Shown here in pieces: positions 34,660-44,972 of a stretch of 64,000 nucleotides of DNA. The stretch is from Podocnemis expansa (lineage: Eukaryota > Chordata > Testudines > Podocnemididae). The notes under the pieces are model-generated. The model saw only the letters and a list, made by a program, of their open reading frames with translations. It was not told where the DNA came from and ran no database searches. The stretch lies in contig ML682008.1 in the NCBI GenBank assembly GCA_007922195.1, positions 7,593,426 through 7,657,425 of the forward strand, written 5' to 3'. Every line of letters begins with the position of its first letter. The stretch's first letter is position 1. The position numbers and the translations under genes are program-made.

Positions 34660-34880
34660 AACAAGGAGTCCTGTGGCACATAAAGACTACCAAATTTTTT
34701 TATTGCATGAGCTTTCATGGCAGAAAATCCCATTTGTTCGGATGCTTTGACGCTTCTGATGAAATAGGATTTTCTCCCACAAAAGCTCATGCAATAAACA
34801 AATTTGGTAGTCTTTTAAGTGCCACAGGACTCCTTGCTTGTTTTACTGAACTAGACTAACACGGCTGCCCCTTTGGAGCT
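34660..34880. mobile_element. PLE foldback with 18-bp target duplication (g)
   Basis: A 221-bp insertion is flanked by an exact 18-bp direct repeat, tggaaaccctgaataaca (34642-34659 and 34881-34898). The left arm starts acaaggagtcctgtggcac; the right arm ends aacacggctgcccctttgg. The right arm has an intact CTGATGA box (34756-34762) but AAAA at 34781-34784. The left arm keeps GAAA but with CpG changed to TG and the first box lost. Confidence 0.88.
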
Positions 34881-34959
34881 TGGAAACCCTGAATAACACT
34901 TTCAAAAGGACAAGCATAGAAGCTTAAGTTCATCTTTGCTAGACACTAAAAATCATGGA

Positions 34960-35375
34960 CTTGATAGAGATACTGCTTTTCTACCTCATTTGTAATAGCC
35001 TGTAACTCACTAATCCATCATCCAATGATGACTGCAGAGGTGTTAATTGCCCACTTCATCTTAAATGGTCTCTTGTAAACTGCATGAACTCTGCTTAAGT
35101 GGATTGCAGCCCATGAAAGCTTATGCCTGAAGAAATTTGTCAGTTTTCAAGGTAATACAGGACTTTTATTGTTTTTGCTGTATATAGACTAACATGGCTA
35201 TGTCTCTGGAATGTATTAACTCCTTATCTTTAAGAATATGTTTCACCTTTTATTTATCTGTGCCACTCAGATTACCTTTCCCAGCCACGAAGAAGAGTTC
35301 TGTGCAGATCAAAAGCTTGTCTCTTTCACCAGCAGAAGTTGGTCCAAGATATAGTACCCCAACTATGCTGTTTCT
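34960..35375 (+). mobile_element. Mosaic of two PLE-type 3' ends
   Basis: The first part (to about 35210) holds cccatgaaagcttatgcctg and the end ctaacatggctatg. The second part (35208-35375) is a different family: acctttcccagccacgaagaag, then aaaagcttgtctctttcacc and agaagttggtcca. Its core can be read as a second hammerhead-like unit at 35286-35318, again with AAAA where GAAA is expected. Confidence 0.6.
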
Positions 35376-36117
35376 CATATAAAATAAGTTATTTTTAGCC
35401 CCACTTTTTGATCATTAATTGCCCTGCCAGCTTCAGTGTCAGTTCATTGTTGTGGCTGATCTAGAGCAATTACTGGCAGATAGCAGTCACAAGTACATTG
35501 AAAGCACTGAGGTGGAGCTATCATGTTTTTAGAAAGAAACTAATTTCCATCTAAATGAGAATTCTTTAAACTGGCATCTCTCCTTCATGCTAACAGTAGG
35601 AAAGAAATAATGTGACCGTATTCAGAGCTGATCCTCACTCACCCTCTCTTTTCCAATTCTCTAAGGAAATGAAAGTGCTGATGACTACCTCAAACTAAGT
35701 AATTAGATAATGGGGGTATTAATACCAGCAACAAAGGCAAGACATCTTTGTCAGGGGATCAAAACATAGGGCCCCGTCCAAGGCGCTCAACATCCTCATT
35801 GAGTTTAATGAAAATGAAGCAAACCCAGTACTTCACAGGTCTGGATTCTTAGGCCATGCCTATACCAAGGAAAAAGATATAATTTTAATAGATTAGTTTC
35901 TTTGTTTCCCTACACTTACCACATGGACTGGAATAGATGAAGCTCAGGACACTAGGATTTAACCTATAACTCCACTTTATGTTTCATCTGCTTTGACCCT
36001 CCTCATAACAATACATTTCCATTATGGCAGCACCTACTTACACCTGTGCAGACACTAAAGTAGTCACTGCCATGTAAAGCTGAAAATATAAATAAGGAAT
36101 AAAAAAGAACCATTATC
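35376..36117. other. Nothing recognised
   Basis: Unique sequence with no exon or repeat identified. Confidence 0.5.
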
Positions 36118-36235
36118 TGAGTTTTACAGCTGGAGTGCTGAGGCACAGAGCTATGGCGTGCCTTGCTAGGTCACACTGGAAATCAGTACTAGGACATGAA
36201 CCCCAGGCTCCTGCACTCTAGCACTAGCATCTTCC
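36118..36235 (-). repeat. MIR-like SINE fragment
   Basis: The minus strand of a MIR-type SINE: ttttacagctggagtgctgag, gcacagag, ggtcacactgg, then acatgaaccccaggctcctg, which is the box-B-containing end. Diverged but with all landmarks in order. Confidence 0.6.
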
Positions 36236-39200
36236 TGCAAGATGTCCCTTCCTTTTTAGTGCTAAATAACACCTTGTGTATAGTATTTCCAGATAGGGGA
36301 CTGGAAACTCTCAGAGTTTGGGCTTTAGAGTTTCCAGATGATTGTCACCTTGGAGGTTTGCTTCCTCCTCTCTCCCCAGCTTCTTGGCCCCCAAGCCCTT
36401 TTAGAAGTATGGCTCCTACTAAAGAAGGCCAAGCCCTGCTTCTCCTGTTTAAATGTCAATTTATTTTAAGACACAATGATTAGTGTCAAACAAGTTCTGC
36501 TACTTTGTCATGAAGGTGGGTTTGTTGGCATTGTTTTCCAACCTGGGAGAACATGAAGAGCTGTGGAAACAAAGAATTCTGCCTGATCTTGGATTTGCCC
36601 TGTCATTCACTCAGCACTAGCTTCAATAGCTGCAGTTCCCTGAAAGACCCATGGCTTCCTTCCCTCCTCCCCCAGTCACTCTGGAAGTCACCAGCCATAG
36701 GAAAAGCTTATGCATACTAAGCTGCAAGTTCAAACCTTTTCCCCCTGCTCCTGCAGCCCTCTGTTTAGAGAATATGACAGCCCAGCCCAACAGAGTCCCC
36801 CTTGGCAGGAGCAAAAAAGAAAGGAAACGTACAAACAAGAAACTATGAAGAAAGAGAGAGAATAGCCTGAAACGGTCTGCAGAGATTGAGAGAACGGAGA
36901 TGTGATAGTGCTGTGGGTGAGTACAAAGAACTACTTCTCCACCACTCTCACAAAAAACTGTATAGAGACACAGTAGAGAGGAGAAGTGGTGGAGTCAGTC
37001 ACAGCTAGTGGTATAGAATTGCCTGTATGCAGAGGTTGGGAAGCATCGCTGTAGGGCTTTCTAGCTTCACACAGAGCCAGTTTGCTGATTGGCCAGCTCA
37101 CAGGAGGAAACATAAAACCTAGCCAGATAGCTCCAGAGACCTATATTCTTCAGATGACAGGGTAAGTAGGAGATATGACTCTCTCAGTAAGAGAGCAGAG
37201 CTGGAATTATTGAGGTAGCAGGAGTGTGTTGCTCTTGGCAAGAAAAGCAATTTTCTTCTCCAAAATTGTTTGCAGATAAAAGTTTGAGACTGAAGCCATT
37301 AAGGAAAGATGTTTTAACATCAGAGATTCCTGCAGAAGGAAGGAGATTTTCCCTGAGAAAAGTCTGGGCTCCCAGATAAGAGGTAGCTGATATTGTGTTT
37401 TTATTTAAGATAAGTCAATATAAGAGCCAGATTGTATAGTAGCAATATCCAAAGGGCAGGAGGCTCTGATCCCCCTAACAGTCTAACCCTTAGAGTGAAT
37501 AGCTCTGTTCCTACAAATAATCCCATTGAATTCAATACACCTACTTGCAAAGTCATGGTTAAAGAATGGGAAGGCGGGTTACAGATTAGGACTGCCCATT
37601 CATTGCCACATTTGCTACCATTACTAGATCAGAAGCCTCCAAACTTGTGATGATGGGAAGACAAGAATGACTACACAGAAGAGGGAAAATAGAATCAAGG
37701 AGACGGTAGAAAAATCAATGCTACAGTGCTGTCAGCAAGGGACATGTAACGTCACTCAGTAGTGCTAGCACAGCCCATGAAACCTGGTGACGGTAGTACA
37801 TGATGGTCGAAAGAGGAAATGTTCTACATTCCCTTCGTCTTCCACTTCTCTCTGAGTTGCTGCTATTTGTTTTGTAATCAATGTGCGCTCTCTTCTTGTT
37901 CTGTGGCTTTGCAGTGTGTTCACTAAAAGAGAGTTTGTTCCATGTTATGTGTGAATTAATTGCATCAGGGTGAGGCAAAGTGTGGACATCCTCGGGGACA
38001 CAAAAGGACAAAGTTAATAGCTTTAGTGACAAAGCATGGTAACAATGCTGCTGTGGAGGTGATATTATGCATTAAAGCAGGTCAAATTCCTGGGGCATGG
38101 AGAAGGAAATGAATATTTCATGAACACTAGGGATTTGCCTCAATTCAATTGTGTTTGAGCCCCTTTAGCATTCATAAAGGTTCACATTAACTTGCACAGT
38201 TGAGCTGACACCCATGTTCATGGGCATAAGTGTGTTTTGACCTGCATGACCAATATTGAAGCACCAGCACCAACAAATGGATAGTTGGTAAGTAAGCCAC
38301 AGACAGATCTGTCCACTTCGGTTATTCCCTGAATATTTCAAGTACTGTTCTGAGTAGATTCACCTATAATGGGACCAGCTCACAAGTTTCAGAAAGCCAA
38401 AACAGTCACAATTTATCTAATTGTATATTTGGCCAGCACTTCCCGGTCATCTGTATGAAGTGATCTCACCAAAGTACTGGAGTAGTGAAGGCTGCTTTTC
38501 AAAACTTTTTCCTTCTTCTCTAATACAGTTTGTTTTGCAAAACCCAATTGTCTAACTAGCTGCATTGAAGCCTTAATATGTGTCTGTTGTTGTAGCAACC
38601 AAAATAATCAGATCAGAATCAGGCTATCCCTGACATCAGCCTCAGACTGTAAACTCTATGAGGAAGAGCCTGTCTTTTGATTAAATAAGTTTGTACAGTA
38701 TCTAATACAATTGGGTCCCAGATCCTTGATTTGGGTCTCTAGGTTCCACAGCAACCTAAATAATGAGATAAATCTCTTCCTTTCAAATCCTTTTCCACCA
38801 CCAGCAGGGCCTCTGGGAGGGCTGAAAGTTCTTGGAAGCATTGTGCCATGTCACTAAAGTAATTTAAGATCTCACACTTGGGTTGCTGAACAGACGCTGG
38901 AATGCTGCATCCTCACCACCGGCACCCCACCTCTTTGTGGTCTGCATGGCAGAATAAACACATGCTCCAGTGCATTTAGTTTTATGTACAAGAAGGTTAC
39001 TGTGCTCACTTACAAAGCCAGAATAATTATCTAAGAAAGTGATCATATAATAAGTCATGAGCATTTGGTTCATTTTACCCCTCCAGCCAACTAGTAGGCG
39101 GAACATGGTGCTGTGCCAGGTGTTTTCCATTTGAATGAGTGACCACAGAATCAAGGTACGTTCTTTCTGTATCTTTTTATTCACAAATATATACATGAAG

Positions 39201-39739
39201 TCCTAATTCTCTGAATAGCAGTAGGAACATGCAGTCTGCAGGAGGTCTTCTGTTTGCCAAATCAGTCACTCATGCCATAGGCCAGAATAGATAACTGCCT
39301 GTTTTCCCTCCTGAGTGTATTAACTCTTCAAACCATTGCTCTAAGCACTGCTTAGCTTTTGCTCTTTGGGTGGGCCGGGTGAGTTTGGGCCATTGGACTC
39401 ACAATACCTCTGTGATCTGGCTGTCCTGGAATAGCCACCTGAAAGTGTCAAGATCAGGGAAGGCTGTAAAAAGGAGAGCAGATTCTCCCAGCACTGGGGG
39501 ATCACTTAAAATCATAATTCCCCAACCCTTCACAAAGCTTCTGACTCCCCATACTGATTATTAAAAAGCCACATCAAAATACACTCACTCCCTTTACTGC
39601 GTTTCAGCCTCTGGCTTTCAATCACAGACTGGGTCTAGTAAGGAGACAAGTTACTTAAAATTCCATGCTCTTTACCCAAAAAAAAAAAAAAGTTCTTCTG
39701 ACCACAAAGGACCAGCCACTTTACCAGATTGTTAAATGT
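36236..39739. other. About 3.5 kb with no recognised feature
   Basis: No repeat termini, simple repeats or plausible exons were found. Short open frames on both strands show no domains. One of the longest repeat-free stretches of the window. Confidence 0.5.
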
Positions 39740-40450
39740 TTGGATCTAACAAGAAATAACACACTGCCAGTCAATCCTTTAGTAACTAAACAAAAGGTTT
39801 CTTATAAAAAGTAAAGAAATGAACTATGAGACATGTTACATGGTTAAAGCAAAGCACAAACATACAATGGTTTAATGGCCATGTACAGCAAGCTTCCAGT
39901 AGAATTTGAAGTTAGTTGGCTTGTATTGTTCCTCTAGTGTATATCCAGTACCTGGATGGGTCGCAGCTTGGGTTGTAGATGAATAGATACAGAGGTAGGT
40001 GTTGGCTGAAAGAAAAAATGGTGGTCAAGCCAGCTGCTTTTAAGGCCTCTCTTCCCTTTTCCATTGTGTTTGTGGAATTTTACAGAAACAAAATGGAGAC
40101 CAGACTCACAAAGCAAAGTGCTAGTGAATCATCAGGTGTCTCTCTGGGCTCATTGCACCTGTGGTTCCCTTTATGGACCATTAAGGAGACAATAGCTGCA
40201 AACATCCTGTCTGGCATGTCTCCCAGAATCACATCACAAATTTAAAATACAGATACATCAAATGTATCCATAACTGCTAATGCAGATATGACACCTACAC
40301 ATAAACAATATAATCATTCTTAACAAATTATGACCTTTCTATCGGTGCCCAACATGGCATATCTCATATGAATTCTTGTAATTTTGAAATATTGCTATGA
40401 AATAATATCATAAATGGGCCCCATAATCCAGATAATGCCACAGCCCCTTT
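39740..40450 (+). repeat. LTR-like dispersed repeat, copy 3
   Basis: The most complete of the three: ccagtcaatcctttagtaac, aaaaggtttcttataaaaag, acaaaatggagaccagact, tatggaccattaagg, cataactgctaatgc and cataaacaatataatcattc occur in the same order as in copies 1 and 2. An A-run precedes it at about 39678. No open reading frame belongs to it. Confidence 0.5.
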
Positions 40451-42385
40451 AACAATCATCTTGGTGGTTACGCGCTTGTAGCCACACTTTCTGTAATGTG
40501 TTCCACCTGCCTCAGTGACTTTTAATGGGATATCATTATAGTATTCAAAACTGGGGTGGGGTGGGGAGAGTATTCTGATTTATTGCTTTAAGAAACAGAC
40601 ACAGGCTCTGTTGCACTGCAGTACACATCAATGCAACTTCAGAAGCATTTTAACTCAAACGTCCGCAGCAGCAGGGGTGTCACTGCCTGAAAAATGGGTT
40701 TGGTCTGGGCCCAGACCCCACCCACCACTGCATCGGCCTTGCTATCTGACCCATTCCAGATCCAAGTCCCCAGGTAGGGGCTGGATTGGGCTCCTGCCAT
40801 CACTGGCTAGTAGCCTGGCCCCAGGAACACAGACAGGTTCAGGGCTGACACCTGAACTTGCTGCTGCTGATGGGCCCCAGATCCCTGGCTGGGTTGGGGC
40901 TGGATCCTGCTGCCACTGGCAGCCTGGCCCTGGGTTCCCCAGCTAGACTCAGGGCACTGGTACTGAGACATGGGGCTCGTAACCTGTGTGCCCTCCACCA
41001 ATGACATCCATATATAGCTGTCTAACTTTCCACTGAGTTGCAAGTGCTTGTTAGCACATTTTCATTTTGATACATTATGGTCTATTACTAAGTGACCACA
41101 GGGAGGCCTCCTTGAAATGGAGCAGAAAAATAACCCGAAGGATGTGTGAAACTTTTACAATGAAACCAGAAATGATGCAAAACTCCCTTGGCTTGGGGTT
41201 CCATTTCATACCTGGAATTCAGCCATGCTTCATAAGCCTTTTAAACAAACCTTGACCAGATTATGACTATGCACAAAACCATGTGAAATTAACAGGCTCA
41301 ATTGAGTTTCACTGGGAATTTGGGGGTTTCTTAGCACTTGAAACTCAAAGCAAAATGGAGGCAGATAAACCCATTAAAAATACTTGGCCCCATTAATTTC
41401 TCTGAGCCAGTTACAGAATTTCATGCAGGGCTCTTTGGGGCTGAGATGTTAAAACACATAGTATGAATATTCTGTGCATGAAATGGAATCACAATCTAGG
41501 CTCTGCTGACTCCAAGATTATCCAGCAGTTAAGATTTGGATCCAAAGGTGGAGGCTTGCATCCTCCTTTAAATAATTATGTGTATTTACATATTTCCTTA
41601 TGTGCAAGTGTAGCCCCAGTGCAAGCATGCTTCAGCAACAGCAGCAGCAGCAGCAGCAGGAGCTACAAGTTTTGAACAACAGATTTTGGCATGTTGGGAG
41701 AATTTCCTGGTTCCCACCACAAAGTCCTCTGTGCCCTCCCAGTATGAAGTTCCAGCATTACCTGAAGCTGGGAGCACAAGACAAGCAAGCAGAGAGGAGG
41801 TTGCTGGACTGTGATCCTGTTCTATGTGAAATAATACAACACATAAAACTTTGTTCCTGATGATTTGTCTGAGTGGCTCTGGTCTGAGGTGAACACAGAT
41901 ACAACACAGAGGAGCCCTAGGTCCAATTTCCCAAAGTTCTGTGCAAAACCACTTGGCAGACTTACCCAATGTTGAGCAACCAAATACTGGGCCAGGATTT
42001 GAAGGCGGGGGGGTGGGGGTGGGGGACACAAGGATGTCAAAATGTGCTATAAACTTTAGGAGTCCATTCTGCAGTGACTGTGCAGCCAACCTCCTATCAA
42101 CTTTGGTGGAAACTTTCAATGTGCAGCAACAACAAGATTAGTCCTTATTTAATTTATGCATGGTAGAGAGGCATTTAGGAGTGGAAGAGACTTCCTGGGT
42201 AATAGAGACCTCACCTCCGCTACCTCAGGCAATCCTGTCACAGATATTTTAATACCCAGAGTACAGCTGGGTAAAGTACAACATCACGTAGGTGTATTTT
42301 CAGTCAAAAATATGTAATTTTCTATTCTTCCTATGCAGCGTTCCAGGAAATGGTCTTTAATAAAGAGGCAATGTTTTCAAACATC
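40451..42385. other. Unique sequence with GC-rich and CAG repeats
   Basis: Between 40730 and 40960 a GC-rich stretch repeats ctgg.ttggg/ctcctgcc.tcactgg units loosely. A (GCA)n run lies at 41638-41659 and a G-run near 42007. Frames across these give poly-Ala or poly-Gln and are not genes. Confidence 0.45.
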
Positions 42386-42570
42386 TAGGGCCCTAACAAA
42401 TTCATGATCCATTTCTGGTCAATTTCACGGCCACAGGATTTGAAAATAGATCAACTTTACTATTTCAGCTGTTTTCATCTGAAATTTCATGGTCTTCTAA
42501 CCATGGGGCCCCAAGCCAAAATGGTGGCAGATGGGGATTGCAAACCTGTTGTAGGTTTGCCACCCTCACT

Positions 42571-44310
42571 TAGAATCATAGAATCATAGAATCATAGGGT
42601 TGGAAGGGACCCCACAAGGTCATCTAGTCCAACCCCCTGCCAAAAAAAGCAGGACCACTCCCATTAGATCATCCCAGTCAGTGTTTTGTCCAGCTGGGAC
42701 TTGAACACCTCCAGAGATGGAGATTCCACCACCTCCCTAGGCAGCTTATTCCAATGCTTCACCACTCGCCTAGTAAGGAAGTTTTTCCTAATATCCAGCC
42801 TGGACCACCCCAGCTGTAACTTGAAACCATTGGTTCTTGTTCTGCCCTCTGTTACCACCGAGAACAGTCGAGCTCCCTCCTCCTTGGAGCAACCCTTCAA
42901 GTAGTTGAAGGTTGCTATCAAATCCCCCCTCAGTCTTCTCTTCTGCAGGCTAAATAAGCCTAGTTCCTTCAGTCTTTCTTCATAGGGCTTGTGCTCCAGC
43001 CCTTTGATCATTTTGGTTGCCCTCCTCTGGACTCTCTCTAATTTGTCCATGTCCTTTTTGTAGTGGGGAGCCCAAAACTGGACACAGTATTCCAGATGTG
43101 GCCTCACTAGTGCAGAATAGAGGGGAATGATCACATCCCTCGATCTGCTGGTAACACTTCTTCTGATGCAGCCCAATATGCCATTGGCCTTTTTGGCAGC
43201 AAGAGCACACTGCTGACTCATATCCAGCTTCCCATCCACCATGACTCCCAGGTCCTTTTCTCCAGTGCTGCTATTTAGCTGATCACTCCCCAGCCTGTAG
43301 CAGTACATGGGGTTTTTTCGTCCCAAGTGCAGGATTTTACACTTATCCTTGTTGAACCTCATGAGATTCCTCTTGGCCCACTGCTCCAGTTTGTCTAGGT
43401 CTCCCTGAATCCTGTCTCTGCCCTCTAGGGTGTCTACCGTTCCCCCCAGTTTGGTATCATCTGCAAACTTACTAAGTGTGCAATCTATCCCATCATCCAG
43501 ATCATTAATGAAAACATTGAACAGAACTGGCCCCAGGACCGACCCCTGGGGCACACCACTTGTTACTGCCTGCCAACTTGACATGGAGCCATTGATTCCT
43601 ACACGCTGAAACCGTTGTTCTAGCCAGTTTTCTATCCACCTTACAGTCCACGCATCTAACCCATACTTCCTTAATTTGCCAATGAGAATGCTGTGGGAAA
43701 CCGTATCAAAAGCCTTGCTAAAGTCAAGGTATATCACATCAACGGCTCTTCCCGCAGCCACAAATCCAGTCATCTCATCATAGAAGGCGATGAGGTTGGT
43801 CAGGCATGATTTACCCTTGGTAAATCCATGCTGACTATTCCTGATTACTCTATTTTCCTCCAAGTGTTTCAGGATGGATTCTTTGAGAAGCTGCTCCATG
43901 ATTTTTCCAGGGATTGAGGTGAGGCTGACAGGTCTGTAATTCCCTGGATCGTCCTTTTTGCCTTTCTTGAAGATAGGTACTATATTTGCTTTTTTCCAGT
44001 CCTCTGGCACCTCCCCCGTTCGCCACGAGTTTTCAAAGATAATGGCCAACGGTACTGCTATCTCATCAGCCAGCTCCCTCAGCACCCTCGGATGCAGTTC
44101 ATCCGGCCCCATGGACTTGTGCACATCTAGTTTCTTTAAGCAGTCCGTAACCTGACCTACTGTCACCAAGGGCCTCTCTTCTTCTCCCCAGTCCCCCGTA
44201 CCTAGTGTAGTGGGCTGGGAGCTGACCTTGCTTGTGAAAACTGAAGTAAAAAAAGCATTGAGCACTTCAGCTTTTTCCTCATCCTCTGTCATGAGGATGC
44301 CTGCCCCACT
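42571..44310 (-). mobile_element. CR1 LINE, 5'-truncated, young
   Basis: The 3' end shows the CR1 hallmark: a run of aatcatag 8-mers (42571-42597) followed by ggttggaagggacc on the plus strand, i.e. the end of the minus-strand element. The short 3' UTR is about 90 bp. The body is the unbroken reverse-transcriptase frame. CR1 similarity stops near 44310, so the 5' UTR, ORF1 and the endonuclease half of ORF2 are missing, as usual for CR1. Confidence 0.93.
42664..44292 (-). CDS. CR1 ORF2 reverse transcriptase, C-terminal 542 residues
   Basis: Encodes the reverse-transcriptase and C-terminal part of a CR1 ORF2 protein, which copies CR1 RNA into DNA at the target site. Residues 9-20 are [12 protein letters not shown], a CR1 signature; 116-123 GNYRPVSL; 188-196 YLDFSKAFD with the first catalytic Asp at 190; 245-255 [11 protein letters not shown]; 276-279 FADD, the catalytic pair; 349-352 LGVM; 391-404 [14 protein letters not shown]; and the usual C-terminal [10 protein letters not shown] (513-522). 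No stop or frameshift in 542 codons. A full ORF2 is roughly 900-1000 residues, so the N-terminal endonuclease is lost. The frame remains open upstream to about 44310, so the first Met is not a true start and the protein is probably not made. Confidence 0.92.
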   Translation of the reverse strand: MTEDEEKAEVLNAFFTSVFTSKVSSQPTTLGTGDWGEEERPLVTVGQVTDCLKKLDVHKSMGPDELHPRVLRELADEIAVPLAIIFENSWRTGEVPEDWKKANIVPIFKKGKKDDPGNYRPVSLTSIPGKIMEQLLKESILKHLEENRVIRNSQHGFTKGKSCLTNLIAFYDEMTGFVAAGRAVDVIYLDFSKAFDTVSHSILIGKLRKYGLDAWTVRWIENWLEQRFQRVGINGSMSSWQAVTSGVPQGSVLGPVLFNVFINDLDDGIDCTLSKFADDTKLGGTVDTLEGRDRIQGDLDKLEQWAKRNLMRFNKDKCKILHLGRKNPMYCYRLGSDQLNSSTGEKDLGVMVDGKLDMSQQCALAAKKANGILGCIRRSVTSRSRDVIIPLYSALVRPHLEYCVQFWAPHYKKDMDKLERVQRRATKMIKGLEHKPYEERLKELGLFSLQKRRLRGDLIATFNYLKGCSKEEGARLFSVVTEGRTRTNGFKLQLGWSRLDIRKNFLTRRVVKHWNKLPREVVESPSLEVFKSQLDKTLTGMI

Positions 44311-44972
44311 TCTGTGCTGTCTTTGGCAAATGGGCTCCTAGTTGCTATCCCTGTCTGGACTGGGGTGCTCCCAGAAGCACAGGAGAAATTGGAAGCGTCC
44401 TCTGACTGCAGGAATCTCTGGGGCTGCTGCCTAACCCTGGAGCTTTCTGCACCAGTGGGAGGTAACAAAAGGGAGTCTAATCCCTGTGCTCCTGGCAGGG
44501 GCATAGTCAGATCTGATTTTCTGGTAGGGCCTGTCACTAACTCGGATGGGCCTAAATTGTTGCAAGCAACTGGGAAGAGAAACTAGGCTGCTGTATGCTC
44601 CAGTTACCTTGGCAATTGGAGCATTGGGTAGTTTAAGTGATCTTGGCTGAGCACTAACCTAGTTTCCTGTTTCCAGTCACATGGTCAGAAGTGGAAAGTC
44701 TGGATAGTGACTGACCATAAACATAAGAGGTGCACTGGTAAGAAAAGCAAAATATTGAGTGGACTTGCTTTCAAAATGGATGGGCTGTGGCTCACCCACT
44801 CCCATCCATAGCTACACCCTGGCTACTGGGAGCACTGCAGCCCAACTGGGACTAACAGCTAGGAGTCCATAGCTGGGATGCTCCCAGAAGCATGGTGAAA
44901 ATCAGATTTCACAAGGAAGGGCCAATTTCACACTCCATGAAGTGTTTTTCATGGCCATGAAACAGGTCAGGA

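Larger units (their letters stand above)
42386..44972. mobile_element. hAT-like element split by a CR1
   Basis: Left part 42386-42570 begins tagggccctaacaaattcat; right part about 44311-44972 ends ttcatggccatgaaacaggtcaggaccc, the imperfect inverse. Flanks tcaaacat and acaaatgt agree at 5 of 8 bases. Inner segments (ttttcatctgaaatttcatgg on the left, ggtgaaaatcagatttcac on the right) are also mutually inverted. The whole CR1 insertion lies inside. Confidence 0.6.

Noticed and set aside
41598..42119. 173-codon minus-strand open frame with poly-Ala
   Set aside because: The Ala run is the (GCA)n microsatellite read backwards. The rest shows no domain and no splice or conservation evidence.
44289..44537. 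82-codon minus-strand frame abutting the CR1 ORF as a possible N-terminal extension
   Set aside because: It is in another frame and lies in the older hAT-like element. CR1 similarity ends near 44310.
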